Below, piece after piece: positions 48,401 through 60,593 of a stretch of DNA of 64,000 bases. The translations under genes were made by a program, and so were the position numbers. Position 1 is the first letter of the stretch; each line of letters begins with the position of its first letter. The stretch is from positions 79,884,501 to 79,948,500 of the forward strand of contig CATIUR010000003.1 in assembly GCA_949592205.1 (NCBI GenBank). Reading direction: 5' to 3'. This stretch comes from Helichrysum umbraculigerum (taxonomy: Eukaryota; Streptophyta; Magnoliopsida; Asterales; Asteraceae). The notes under the pieces are model-generated. The model was not told the origin of the DNA and ran no database searches. It was given only the letters and a program-made list of their open reading frames with translations.

Positions 48401-48803
48401 TTATTTAATTGCTGGATGCAATTCATTATTTAAATCTTGCGGTTCATACGATATTACTTGATTTCAAACCTGTGAGCTCACCAGCTTTATAGCTGACCTT
48501 TTAGCATATATCGCAGGTACCCAGCAGTAGGATGTTTCTGCTTCAGGATTTAGCTCGAGTCAGCATACAGACGATTGAGATTTTCTTGCATTAGTATATT
48601 TTGTATAAGTACTTATGTACTGAAATCTCATTATATTTAACTCGAGCTATGTAAAGCTTTAAATGTTGTAAACATTTCAATTATCAATATATTTTGTTAA
48701 AACGACGCATATAGAGTCGTTTGCTATTTATCTTTATGCTTTGTTATTGATTAGTAACACCCAAATCAAGCTTCCGCAAATCATTAAATTTGGGGGTGTT
48801 ACA
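45468..48803 (+). repeat. Element D 3' LTR carrying a copied piece of E
   Basis: The LTR is 3,336 bp including the E segment 46951-47536 and a second copy of the GC block (47537-47600). The stretch 46775-46870 is absent from the 5' LTR, which has a short duplication there instead. Confidence 0.92.
46951..47536 (-). mobile_element. Truncated E LTR end inside D 3' LTR
   Basis: Positions 46951-47529 match 25720-26298 of E without indels, and the left junction GGGGCGCTGC/TGTCACACC is the same as in the 5' LTR. The one informative site (aatagttac at about 47040) agrees with E's left LTR. It ends in a short switch (ctaaatcagttatc repeated) and then the GC block restarts. No second E end or target duplication is present. 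Confidence 0.9.
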
Positions 48804-49188
48804 ATAACCGACTTATTATTATAATATTCAACCGTCGACTGGGTATTTTAACCGCCGGTTGATTCTTGTTTCTAGAATATTCCAAAGTCGGGCTAGGCTT
48901 CACTTTTGGGCTTATTAATCTTCTTAATCCGATTTTCTTCATTCTTTAGGCCCAATTAACTTTATCTATGGGTTTAGTCTTCAATTCAAGTCCAAATATC
49001 TTCAATCTTCAGTCTTCTCTCTATTTTCATCTTTTAAAGCTCTTTTCTCATTCTTTTCTTCATTTAATAACTTTTTTACCTATATTGCAAATATGAACAA
49101 ATTAAGTATCTAAAATATAAATGCAATAAAAAATATATATAATGTAAGGATTATTAGTATATAAATATAGTATTATTTGATGTTATCA

Positions 49189-50800
49189 TTGATCATATCT
49201 GTAGGTATTTCAAGATAATGGGAGGATTCCCCATCACATGCTTACTTTACTTATACATCCAGGATTTCAAGGAGATTCCCTCAGAAAACTTGAAATAACT
49301 TCGTACTCAGGGCTCCCATATCTCAGGATCCTCAAACATACTTCAGATTGAGAAGCATATTAAAAACCATCAATGATGATGATTATATCCTGTAATATGA
49401 CAACATCAAAGATTGCCAAAGTAACGTGAAAACATTACTAACACTTTATGATAACACAATAGTGTCAAAGTCTTTCGAATAACCGGTAAACATCATGATC
49501 ATTTTCATGATCTTTGGCCCAGGATTCCTGTATCTCAGGATTCTGAAACAAATCTTGATACGTTCAAAGAAGATATCATGATTTCTCTTGGGATAATCCA
49601 GTGATTCTGAAATATAACATTGTTATATGATTTCGATAACATGAAAACATTCCAGTTATCTTCATATTGTCAAAACATTACGATTTTTGTTTATCTTTAA
49701 AAATGACATAAAATCTGTCAAAATTTTTAAGTCATGTAAAAATATTGCAATTATTTCTGAAAATATCAAAATTTTGAATAACGTGAAAACATTATAACAA
49801 TCATAATCTTTGGATTAAATCCGAAAAATATTTTGGTAATACGATAATATTACAACCATTCGAATCTTTTACGGCCTATGCCAATAAAAATATGTTGGTA
49901 ATGTGTAAAACATTACAAACCTTAAGATAACTTTTGATAAATCGATTTTTATGAGATGTAAATGTCAAACCATTTGGTAATGTGAAAACATTACAAACAT
50001 TTGAATCATGGGCTACGCCATACGAGACATGAAAATGCCTAACCATGTGATTCGTGGGCTACGCCATTTGAGACATGAAAATGCCTAACCATGTGATTCG
50101 TGGGCTACGCCATTTGAGACATCAAAATGCCTAACCAATTGGTAATGTGAAAACATTACAAACCTTAGTGTGACGTGAAAACGTCACGAACCTTTTGGTT
50201 AACACCTAGTGCACTCAGTGTTAACTATTTGGAAGAGTTTGATCTATAGGTCAATGGTCATGAAATTGTCGGGTACCAGAGGCATCACCGGTTCCATAAC
50301 CCTGATTTTATAATCAAACATCGTGCACACCCAGCGAGATGTTCAAACCCAAATTCTTAGAGAGGTGTTTATCCGTCAGAAAACCTCTAAACCTTAGAAG
50401 AATCCCTGGGATTCTTAATCGGAGGAGGGGTGGCCAGACCCCTAGTCTTCATACGATCGTATCCAAATGCATTATCTACAAAACAAAAGTTCTTAAGTAA
50501 AGGTGGGTGTCAGTTCGCCTAACACTCATCCGATGCTTAAATCAGTGTCAAATGAAAATAACAATTATGAAAGCAAGTATATATATAATTATACGTATAT
50601 AATGAAAGTCAATAATTATTGGAAAAGTAAGGATCATCGGAGTACCTCTTCAAGTCGAATGTAAATACTCAACTTAGACATGATATAGGTCTAAATGAAT
50701 AGCATTTCAGGATCTTGTCGTCGGGATTACCATCTCAGTCAGGATCACGTTATCTCGAAGGTACTTCATGACTGGTTCCGTCCAGGATCCCGATTTGCCC
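49189..50800 (-). other. Non-coding part of J with hairpins and 46-bp tandem units
   Basis: No coding potential seen. It contains at least four copies of TTGGTAATGTG(T)AAAACATTACAAA or variants (49430, 49905, 49975, 50143), each a GTAATGT/ACATTAC hairpin, and a variant GTGACGTGAAAACGTCAC at about 50170. Three 46-bp units with GGGCTACGCCA...GAGACATGAAAATGCC lie at about 50003-50140. Confidence 0.65.
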
Positions 50801-50809
50801 CCAAAATCT

Positions 50810-51605
50810 ATTCTTGAGAAATAGCATGCTCTATGATATGCACAATCGAGTTCTTAACATCTGGTGGGATCCTGAAAGCTGATCCTAGATTTGCTAAGGC
50901 ATCAACCTCAACATTATCCTCTCATGGACCCTGGTCAATGTTAAATATCTCGAAACCACCTGCAAGCTTTTTCGTCACATCTAAACATAATATTAATTTC
51001 TCATCCTTAGCAGCATAAGAACCGTTAGAATGATTAGTAATTAATAAGAAATCAACATATATTTGAAGATATCTCCCTAGCCAATTATAATCATGCAATT
51101 AGAACTTCTTATCTTGCTTCGTTATTTATAGTCTGAAATTTACAACTAATAGCTTGCGGTACAATACCTCCCTGAGGTGATTTTAATATGATACCTAATA
51201 CAGTTCCCTTTACATTAAAAACACCATCAGTATATACTATCCATTTGTCACTTATTTCATTTAGTCATTGTACCCCTAAATGTACTTTTTCCTGAAGGTC
51301 ACTAGTCAAATTAGCAATGAAATCTGCTAAGGCTTGGGATTTTATTACATTCCTAGTTTCATAAATAGAATTATAGGCATTCAATTTTAGTGACCATTTA
51401 GACATTCTATCTGATATTTCCGATTTTCCTAATACACACTTAACAGGATAGTTCATTTTAACATATATGGGGTGTGTTTCAAGATAGTGCCTAATGTTCC
51501 GTGTATGCCATAACTATAGCAAGTATAAGTTTTTCAAGACGAGATTATCTGGCTTCAGCATCTAAGTAGAATCTTACTTACATAATAGATAGGAAGTTGT
51601 TGAAC
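50810..51605 (-). pseudogene. J RNase H remnant, Tat-lineage Ty3/gypsy
   Basis: On the minus strand, in broken frames, I can read DAEAR..SRLEKLILAIV. This is followed by ISDRMSKWSLKLNAYNSIYE and IKSQALADFIANL, which is the RT-RNase H end of non-chromoviral Ty3/gypsy elements. Further along WIVYTDGVFNVKGT and NNEARY are seen, the second RNase H type known from Tat elements. The remnant ends with VDALANLGSAF, the usual close of that domain. At least four stops interrupt it. An integrase downstream is not recognisable. Confidence 0.75.
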
Positions 51606-51837
51606 TTCAGGATCTTCAACTTATATGTACTGACCGCATTTCAGGATACCGCCATGTATATGAATAATGGCTTCCTATTTAATTTTGCTGAAATATCACC
51701 ACTTTTCATTTCTCCTCCACTACCGTGTTTGCCAACCATCTTTAAAAAATTTACTTCCTTGATCATGCCAGCAGCAAGCAACATCTGTCATGTCTTCCGA
51801 TTCCAAGCAGATGTTGTTCCCCTTTTTCCTTAGAAAT

Positions 51838-52150
51838 TTCATAAGATCTTATTCAAGATCCTTAGAGACACTGGATCCTACAAGCACCTTTTCTTCGGGA
51901 TCATCAACGCTGAGCGACACTTCTTTGACATCTTGTTCAGTTGCTTCCTAGATGCCCCGTGCATACTTCTTCAATTGCAATGCTGACGTAGGCTTGGTAG
52001 TAGATTTCATTAATGTAGTATGAAAATCCTTAACATATCTTCTAGCTGCAGAGAAAGACGTGCCAAACATGTCAGAAACACCATATATAAAATTTATTAC
52101 CCTAGCGTCAAGCGGTTGGAATCTTGCTGTGTGCGGGATCCTGTAATTAT
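51838..52150 (-). pseudogene. J degraded protease/RT N-terminal remnant
   Basis: Minus-strand phrases include FGTSFSAARRYVKDFH, a likely spacer after Gag. Then comes VDDPEEKVLVGSSVSKDLE with an acidic SEDMTDV close, resembling the stretch before RT in Tat elements. Two or more stops. The protease and most of RT appear deleted between here and 51.6 kb. Confidence 0.5.
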
Positions 52151-52199
52151 CCTGAACTCCGGGATTCCGAGCCTCCTAAAAATCCTTTGTGAGATCCTT

Positions 52200-52640
52200 T
52201 CTTTCCGAACAGTTCCCTTAAGTATCCCTTGCTAAACAAATGATTGATTTCTTTTCTAAGAGCTACACAATTTTCAGTGACATGTCCAAAATCCTTATGG
52301 AATGCACACCATTTGAATTTATCTTTCCAAGTAATATTCCTGACTTTTTTCTATGGCCATCTCACTTTATCTCCAAGATCTTGCATCGTGTACATAAGAC
52401 ATGATAATGATTTCTTTTTCCTATTCGGCTTATCATAAATTGATGGCATTTCTAAACTTTTCTGATTCATAGTATCCTCTTCAGGCCTTATGAATCTCAA
52501 GGCTTGATTCCTGACCTCATCCAAATTCTCGCAAGGATTCGTCATAGGATCTTGATAAAGCTGTGAATCTCTCTTGATCCCCATCTTGAAAGCTTGGACC
52601 GTCGTTGCAATATCCAGATTCGGAATATCCAGAGATTCAC
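52200..52640 (-). pseudogene. gag: J gag remnant with CCHC-like finger
   Basis: The minus-strand frame at 52351-52584 (77 codons) reads TVQAFKMGIKRDSQLY and EVRNQALRFIRPEED in its flanking sequence. After a stop comes WCAFHKDFGHVTENCVALRKE, the short zinc knuckle typical of Tat-lineage Gag, then INHLFSKGYLRELFG. Element F interrupts it at 52641, so the N-terminal part is beyond F and G, outside the window or lost. Confidence 0.7.
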
Positions 52641-55026
52641 TTTAACACCCCCAAATTTACTGTTTAGCGGAAGCATACTTTGGGTGTTACTAATCGATAA
52701 TCAAAGCACACAAGATATAGCAAACGACTCTATATGCATCGTTTTTAACAAAATACATTAATATAAGAAATGTTTACAACATTTAAAGCTGTACATAGCT
52801 CGTGTTCGATTAAATGAGAGATTTCAGTACATAAGTACTTGTACAAAATATACTAATGCAATAAAATCTCTAATGTCTGCATGCTGACTCGAGCTATAGA
52901 AATCCTGAGGCAGTCCAAATCTACTGCTGAGTACCTATAATAAATGGTAAAAAAAAGTCAGCTAACGCTGGTGAGCTCACAGGTTTGAATATCAAATAAT
53001 AGTGTATGAACCGCAAGATTTAAACGTTGATTTGCATCCAGCAATTGATAATGATAATGTATACAACCATGAGGGCATAGTCTGAGCTTAACTTGAGGGT
53101 CGGGTCCCATATAGAGAATTCCGAGCGAGGTGCCTCCACGAGTGCCTAATCCACACTCGTCTTCCCAAATATTAGTACGTCCGTTTACCCAGTTAGTGCT
53201 TGCTAACCCGGACGAGGAGGGTCAATCCTATATGGTACCATATACTAATATTCACGCTACTTACGTATTACCAGACTATACTGACGGAGGACTTTGGTTT
53301 GATTATTTGAAAACAACTCATGTAGTATATTGAAATATGTACTTGCGTTCACATGTTAAAATAGAGCAATGTATTACACCCCTAAGTAAATCAGTAAAAG
53401 AGGGGCCATGAGACTCACCTGAGCCTGAAGAGTTTGTCTTAGCAAACTGAGGTCGATTAGCAAATAAATGAAGTCCCGAAGACTTGTAACCTGAGGGTGT
53501 CCACGACACGCGATGGTTATAACGTGAGATGGTATCTAATAAGACTACCTTGTAGTCGATAGTCCAATTATAATGTCCAAATTACATTTGGTTTGTTTGG
53601 TGGTTTGTTTGCGTTTAGAAAACGTGTACGGCCCGTTGGTGATTGTTTGTAATGATAATCTCGCCTTTTATTATTATATCCGTGTGGTTGTATACTTAAC
53701 AAAGTACATATGTCTCGTGTATAAGTTGTATCATATCCGATTTGGTTGGTATAAAACGTTTCAAGACTTAGGAAAATATTCTAACTTTACTGTTTTTGGT
53801 GACACTTGGCTAGTGTTGCTATAGGCGACACTAGTTAGGCGACACTAGGTGAGTGTCGCTACAGGCGGCACTGGTTAGGCGACACTTGGTGAGTGTCGCT
53901 AGATTTCCAATTTTCAATAAATTGGCGACACTTGATTAGTGTCGCTATAGGCGACACTTCTAATTTGGCGTCACTAAAGTAGTGTCGCTAGGATGGATCT
54001 GGTTAAGTATTTCAGCGACACTTAAGTAGGTGTCGCTATAGGGGAGACACTCAGGGATAGCGACACTTAGCTAGTGTCGCTAGCACTGTTTTTAGCACAC
54101 TAGCGACACTTCAAACTGTTCGCCGGAAATTGAGCCAAAATCGAGTTTTCCGGCCACCGATCGACCCAAGCTTTTACCCAACCCATATTTGGACATTTTA
54201 AGCTTAAACAACCCATATTCAAGTAAAAACAAGTGAAATCGGAGAGTTTCGGATTTTATCGGAAACTTACAAAGTGGCGAATCAAAATTCCGAAAAGGTA
54301 GGATTGTAGATCGTGACGCGGTGAATCTTTTCTTCCAAACGAGCTAGATGATTTATGGTTGTTTAAGGATGTTATTTATTGAATTATGGTGGTAGTGGTT
54401 TTGGTTGTTTTGAGAGAAAAATGGGAAGAGAGAGATAGAAAAAGATGGTGATGATATTGATTATGGGCAAAGGGTGGGGGATTCCCCATCTTGGCTGATT
54501 CGGTGGGGGCTCACCGAGGTGTGGGTCTCCACTTTTTGCTCCGTGTATTAGCGCTCCGTGCGGTGTTCGTTTTCCCGATTATTTAAACGTTAAATAATTA
54601 TTTAAATCATTTAATTATACATTTTAAAATGCGAATAATTTCTCGATAGTTTAGTTGAGGTATTTTACCCAAAATACTTAATATTGGAGTTATAGGATAT
54701 AACTTAACTTGTTTCGGTTAGTTTGCTCGTTAAATCTTTTAAATCGCGTAGACGTTATTTGTACGATACAAAGTGTAATTGAAATATTATAAAAAAGTGA
54801 TATTTTGGATATAATATCGTTATTTAGTAAAATTGATCACCAACGTCCGTATTTAGTTGAATCGAATTACATTCGATTTGATGAGCGTACGATTTAATCA
54901 AATCGCATATTTGTATATATTCATCAATATATATTCCGATACATTAATTAGCCTAACAAAGAACTAATTACATGTATTACAATTTATTAGGCACTAATTA
55001 CTAGTCCTAAATTGACAGGTGTCACA
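52641..55026 (-). repeat. Element F left (3') LTR, 2,386 bp
   Basis: Related along its length to H (2,393 bp) and at both ends to D. Palindrome cluster GGCGACACT/AGTGTCGC at 53800-54110 and leader hairpin CGGTG/CACCG at 54501-54516. ORFs across these are not genes. Confidence 0.92.
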
Positions 55027-55060
55027 TTCTCCCCCTGTTAGAAGAATTTCATCCCGAAAT

Positions 55061-58000
55061 TTAGTTCGATGTTGCATTTGATGTAGAGTCGGTGAAAAGT
55101 TGAGGATACTTGAGTCGCATTTGGTCTTCCCGTTCCCAGGTGAATTCCGGACCACGCCGCGAATTTCACCTGACTTTGACGATGAGAATACGACTTTGTT
55201 TGAGTTGTTTGACCTCACGGTCCATAATTTCTGCGGGTTCCTCAACGAAGTGAAGTTTGTCCTCAACACGAATTTCATCGAGGGGAATAATAAGTGTCTC
55301 ATCAGACAGACATTTCTTCAAGTTAGAAATGTGAAAAGTAGGGTGCACGCAGCTGAGCTCGGATGGCAACTGCAATCGATATGCCACTGGACCAATCCTC
55401 TCGATGATCTCGAATGGTCCAATGTACCTGGGATTTAACTTCCCGCGTTTGCCGAATCGAATGACACCTTTCCAAGGTGACACTTTGAGTAGTACTCGAT
55501 CCCCAACCTGGAACTCGAGTGGTTTGCGTCTCACGTCAGCGTAACTTTTCTGACGATCACGTGCGGCTTTGAGTTTTTTTGGATACCAACGATTTTCTCC
55601 GTGGTTTCATGAATGATTTCCGGACTAGTGAGTTGGCTATCTCCCACTTTGGTCCAACAGATAGGTGATCGGCACTTACGACCGTACAGTGCTTCGAAAG
55701 GTGCAACTCCAATACTGGTATGGTAGCTGTTGTTGTACGAAAACTCGCACAATGGTAGATGTTGTTCACAGTTAACACCGAAGTCAACTACGCCGGCTCG
55801 TAGCATGTCTTCCAGTGTTTGAATAGTTCGTTCACTTTGGCCATCGGTTTGAGGGTGGTATGTGGTACTCATATCGAGACGGGTACCCAACGATTTCTGA
55901 AGTGATTGGCAAAAGTGAGAGGTGAAGCGACTATCCCTATCGGAGATAATCGAGATTGGAACACCGTGTCGAGAGACGACTTCCTTGATGTAGATTCGTG
56001 TGAGTCGTTCCATTTTATCGGTTTCTTTGATTGCCAGGAAATGAGCAGATTTCGTGAGACGATCAACGATCACCCAAATGGTATCGCAACCGCTCGATGA
56101 CTTGGGTAGTTTGGTCATGAAATCCATGGCAATTTGTTCCCATTTTCATTCGGGAATGTCGGGTTGTTGTAGTAAACCAGAAGGTTTTTGATATTCAGCT
56201 TTGACTTTCGAGCAAGTAAGGCACTTGCTGACGTATGTGGCAATTTCGGCTTTCATGTTCGGCCACCAATAGAATTCCTTGATGCCGTGATACATTTTAT
56301 CGGATCCCGGATGGATAGAATATTTGTACTTGTGAGCTTCATCCATCACCAAGTCTCGCAGGTTCCCAAAACTAGGCAACCAGATTCTGTTTGAGAAGCA
56401 CCTAACTCCGTTAGGTTTGATTTCAAATTGGTTATCCATGCCTCGCAAGGCTTCGTTTTTGATGTTATCGGGTTTCAAGGCTTCGAGTTGAGCAGTGAGA
56501 ATCTAGACGCTTAGATCGTTGTGAATAGTCATGCTGAGGGCTCGGACTCGAAGTGGTTTCGATCGTTCTTTTAGACTGAGGGCATCGGCAACAACATTTG
56601 CCTTACCCGGATGGTACTTGATTTCGCAATCATAATCGGTAAGCAACTCGACCCATCAACGTTGCCTCATGTTGAGATCCTTTTGATCGAATATGTGTTG
56701 GAGACTTTTGTGATCGGTGAAAATGGTGCACTTAGTGCCATAGAGGTAATGTCTCCAGATTTTGAGAGCGAACACGACAGCTCCAAGCTCAAGATCGTGA
56801 GTAGTGTAGTTCTTTTCGTGGATTTTGAGTTGTCGTGAGGCGTAAGCAATGACCATGTCTCGTTGCATCAGTACACAACCGAGACCTTGGTGAGAAGCAT
56901 CGCAGTATACCACGAAGTCATCGGTGCCTTCGGGTAGTGATAGAATTGGAGCACTGCAAAGCTTTTGTTTCAGAAGTTGGAACATTGTCTCTTATTTATT
57001 AGTCCAATCGAACTTTTTGTCCTTCTGAGTCAGTGTCGTGAGTGGTTGATCTATTTTAGAGAAGTTCTAGATGAATCGCCGATAGTACCCGGCAAGTCCT
57101 AGAAACTGCCGTACTTCGGTCGGTGTGGTAGGTGCTTGCCAGCACTTGATAGCTTCGATTTTCGATGGATCAACATGAATTCCCTAACTATCGATAACGT
57201 GTCCAAGGAATTGAACGGTTTGTATCCAGAACTCACACATAGAGAATTTGGCGTAAAGCTCCTCGTGTCTAAGTACTTCTAGAATGGTTTTGAGATGTTG
57301 CGCGTGTTCCTGTTCGTTGCGCGAGTATATGAGTATGTCATCGACGAAGACAATGACAAACTTGTCAAGATAGGGTTTGCACACCCGATTCATGAGGTCC
57401 ATGAATACAGCCGGGGCGTTGGTTAGGCCAAAGGGCATTACTTGGAACTCGTAGTGCCCGTATTGGGTTCTGAAAGCAGTTTTCGGAATGTCGGTGTCGC
57501 GAACACGTAGTTGATGATAACCTGACCGAAGATCGATCTTTGAATAAAAACTCGACCCTTGAAGTTGGTCGAACAGGTCATCTATTCGAGGAAGTGGATA
57601 ACGGTTCTTGACGGTCAATTTGTTCAACTCTCAGTAGTCGATACACATTCTGAATGAACCGTCCTTCTTTTTCACAAATAAGACCAGAGCTCCCCAAGGT
57701 GAAGAACTCGGTCTGATGAATCCTCTATCCAGGAGTTCCTGTAATTGGGTGGACAACTCCTGAAGTTCGGATTGGGCTAAGCGGTATGGTGCTCGGACTA
57801 CCGGTGCAGCACCTGGCACGAGATCGATTGAGAACTCAACCTGTCTAGGTGGCGGTAGACCAGGTAGTTCTTCGGGAAAGACTTCTGGAAAGTCTCGCAC
57901 GATGGGCACATCCTCAAGTCGCTTCTTCTCCGACTTTTTCTCCATGATGTGCGCGAGGATTGCCGGATAACCCTTTCTCAGAAATTTTTGGGTTTTTAAG

Positions 58001-59490
58001 CAAGAGATGAGATTCAGTCTCGTCCCACCGGTCTCCCCCTGTATGATCAAGGTTCTACCGACGGCGAGAGGAATGCGGACAATCTTATCATAACAAACGA
58101 TTTCGGCCCGATGCTTGGACAACCAGTCCATACCCACGATGACGTTAAAACTTCCGATTCTAACAGGCATGAGGTCAATTGAAAAGGTTTCGTCCGCTAG
58201 GTTTAAAGTGCAATTAGGTATTACACTATCGGTTTCTATGAGTTTCCCGTCCGCTAGTTCTACGGTGTACCTAACACCTAAGGCCACGGGGGTGATGTCA
58301 AGTAGTGGGCAAAACTCATCAGATATAAAGCTCCTATCGGCACCAGTATCAAACAGAATAGATGCAGTTAAGTTGTTGAGGAGGAACATACCCGTGACCT
58401 AATTCGGGTCTTGACGGGCGTCCCCGGAGTTGAGTACAAAGGCTCTACCTTTGGCGTTGTTGTTGTTGCCCTTGTTCTTCAGTTTTGGGCACTTGTTCCT
58501 GTAGTGCCCAGGGTTTCCGCATTCGTAGCAGGCTTTGGACGGCCTAACATTGCGGTTGGAGTTGTTGCTGGAGTGGTTGGGGGACCTACAGTCTTTGGTG
58601 AGGTGTCCGTACCTCTTATAGTTATTGCAGCGGGTTTCGCAGGGACCCTCGTGATGACGGTTGCACTTGGAACAGTAGGGTTTGTTCCCGGTGTAACCTC
58701 GTTTGGGTTCAGTGGTTGAGATGTAGGCTTTGATGGTGTCAGGTTTCTTGTTCTGGTAGTTGTTGTGGTTGTCGGACCACTTTCTTTTGTTGTTGTTGGA
58801 GGATAGAGTGGGTGGTTCTCGATCCTCGTTCATGGCCATGAGTTCATGGGCCAATCGAATGGCACCATCAATGGTGGTTTGGTTTGAGGAGGCGACGTTC
58901 CCCCGGACAGGTTCCGGAAGGCCGCGGATGTACCTCCTGATTTTATCAGGCTCGGTGCTTACCATTGCTGGGCGAAGGATGGCGAGCTGGTTAAACCTTG
59001 AGGTGTATCTATCAATGTCAGTCCCCTGCACCTTTAGGTTCCAAAATTCTTCCTCCAGTTTTTGGAGTTGTTTGATCGGGCAATACTTAGCAGTGAGCAT
59101 CTTTTTCAGATCCTCCCAAGGTAGCAAGAAGGCGGTGTCGATACCCACGGACTGGGCATATGAATTCCACCAAGAGAGGGCATCATCCTCGAGGGTACAA
59201 GTGGAGAATTTGACCTTGTCGTCCTCCGCACATTTGCTGATGTGGAAAACAGTTTCCATTTTCTCGAACCATCTGATCAGTCCGATGGCTCCTTCAGTAC
59301 CCTTGAAGCTTGAGGGTTTGCAGTTCTGGAAATCCTTGTAGGAACAAGGCTTAGCGGTGGTAGTGGTTTCAGCGGAATCGCTGTTTCTACCGGAGTTTTG
59401 TGAAGTACTCCGAGCCAAGGCTTCAGTCACAGCCTGAGTGATGAGTGATGTAAGCTGGGCATCGATGTATGGTCTTGTCTTTGGCGACAT
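55061..59490 (-). pseudogene. gag-pol: F gag-pol pseudogene
   Basis: Gag (58399-59490) starts MSPKTRPYIDAQ like D. Its first zinc knuckle lost a cysteine (CNNY in place of CNNC); the second is intact. TAG at 58399-58401 ends it before the protease (FDTGAD, in 57631-58389). RT is broken by TGA at 57631-57633 and TAG at 57184-57186, between which FVIVFVDDILIYS is readable. Further stops lie near 57068, 56990, 56656, 56500 and 56146, and a one-base loss in an A run sits at about 55575. A last TGA at 55166 lies in the chromodomain. RNase H (CDASHQGLG), integrase finger and core (ISDRDSRF, TDGQSERT) can still be followed. Most stops differ from D by a single C-to-T or G-to-A change. The frame ends at a TAA at 55061. 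Confidence 0.93.
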
Positions 59491-59779
59491 GCTTCTTCAA
59501 TAAAAGAAATGGAGATTCATGAGATTTTGTAAGAAAGTTGTATTTGTCACAGATGCACATGTATAATGGCGGTAATACATAACATCAATATGAAAAATGG
59601 CAATTAGTATAAGTAGAAACAGCAAGGAATATTTGTTAGATAATACGAGTTCAAAGGTTACATCCCACGGATGTATTACAAAAGGTGTCGGGAATTGTTA
59701 CATCCGACCAAATTATAGAGTAGCGCATAAGTAGTTATTAGACTACAACATAGATTACAAGACAAGGACTACACTAGTC

Positions 59780-60265
59780 TCAATGTAGATTAATCTGTTC
59801 CATCATTTCAATGAGACGGTCCACAGTATTTGCAAGTCTGCTGGCCTGTCGGGCATTGTCTTCAGCCAATGCTAGTCGCTGTACCAATCCATGGGCATAT
59901 TCTTCCGTTTCCCGTGAGCGTTGCTCACATTTTTCTAGTCTGTGTTTCAAAAGGGAGGTTTCTACGCTTATCTCCACCACTTTGTTGAAAAGAACGTCTA
60001 CATTGTTAACGGTGGTTTCGTGATCCTCGGAGACTTGTTCGATGCGCTCGAGGGATGTAAGTCTCTAGTTTTCGTTCTTTTCCTGCAACACAACGTCCAT
60101 GGTGCGAAGTCGTTGCTCGTGTTGGTTCACCCTAGCGGCTAAGGTCGGCAAGGTGAAGTGAGTGGGGTACGGGCCAGCTCGAGGCAACCTGGCGTTCCTC
60201 CTAGCTACCCTTGGGTTCTGCGACCCGGATTGAGAGCGCGATGAATTGAGCGGGGTGTTTGCCAT
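59780..60265 (-). pseudogene. F extra coiled-coil ORF, one stop
   Basis: Relative of the D extra ORF: MANTPLNSSRSQSGSQNPRV start, basic tail, then helix. A TAG replaces a Trp codon at about 60065 and splits it into 66-codon halves. The second half keeps KCEQRSRETEEYA and RLALAEDNARQASRLANTVD, almost identical to D. Conservation is as strong here as in the neighbouring gag, which argues that the ORF was translated when the family was active. Confidence 0.75.
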
Positions 60266-60578
60266 TTCTGAGACAAAACGTTAGAAAGAATGAGGCCTAT
60301 ATTCATATAATACATATATAATACAACCTATTGAGTGTCTAGCACATACATGTTTAAGTCTCGGTTCTCTCGAGGTCAGAGTCAACTAGTGTATTCCAGT
60401 TTAACATAACCGTTTCAGACCTTACATCATCTTTCCTTAATTGTACATAGTTGATTAGGCTATGTTAAATTAAAGTCGTACGCTGTAATTCCTAAACCAG
60501 TCATGCCTAATAAGGAAATACTGCCTAACGGTCATAGTCTAGGCCCACTAAATGCAACCTAGTTCACTATAACCTTAG

Positions 60579-60590
60579 GCTCTGATACCA
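60579..60590 (-). other. Primer binding site of F, initiator-Met tRNA type
   Basis: TGGTATCAGAGC on the minus strand, three bases from the right LTR. Confidence 0.88.
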
Positions 60591-60593
60591 ATC

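Larger units (their letters stand above)
24294..48803 (+). mobile_element. Element D: Tekay-type chromovirus, Ty3/gypsy
   Basis: LTRs begin TGTAACACC and end GGGGGTGTTACA; target duplication ATAAC at 24289-24293 and 48804-48808. Order on the plus strand is LTR, initiator-Met primer site, extra ORF, gag-pol with chromodomain, polypurine tract AACAGGGGGAGAA (45455-45467), LTR. By eye the two LTRs differ at about 14 positions in 2.6 kb outside rearranged parts. Element E sits in the 5' LTR, and a copied piece of E sits at the same site in the 3' LTR. Confidence 0.95.
3143..49188 (-). mobile_element. Element A: non-autonomous LTR retrotransposon, host of C and D
   Basis: LTRs begin TGATGTCGTG and end GATGTTATCA. 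The target duplication TTGAT lies at 3138-3142 and 49189-49193. After removing nested elements the right LTR is about 1,566 bp. The left one is about 2,019 bp because 450 bp is duplicated. The internal part is only 2,529 bp (20579-23107), with no gag, protease, RT, RNase H or integrase. Its primer site matches the 3' end of plant tRNA-Asp, its polypurine tract is next to the left LTR, and one main ORF lies between, so it runs on the minus strand. This is the layout of a LARD-type element mobilised by a partner, probably Athila- or Tat-like from primer and tract; the lineage is inference. Confidence 0.9.
23108..49188 (-). repeat. Element A right (5') LTR, interrupted by D
   Basis: A portions are 23108-24293 and 48809-49188. 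TATA box TATAAATA on the minus strand at 24196-24203. Palindromes of CAACCGCCGGTTG type are at 24210-24250 and, more degraded, at 48825-48870. The pre-insertion site reads straight through at about 20195 in the left LTR. Confidence 0.9.

Noticed and set aside
53573..53824. 83-codon ORF duplicated at 61525-61776
   Set aside because: Present because it lies in both F LTRs; hydrophobic AT-rich translation on the strand opposite to the element.
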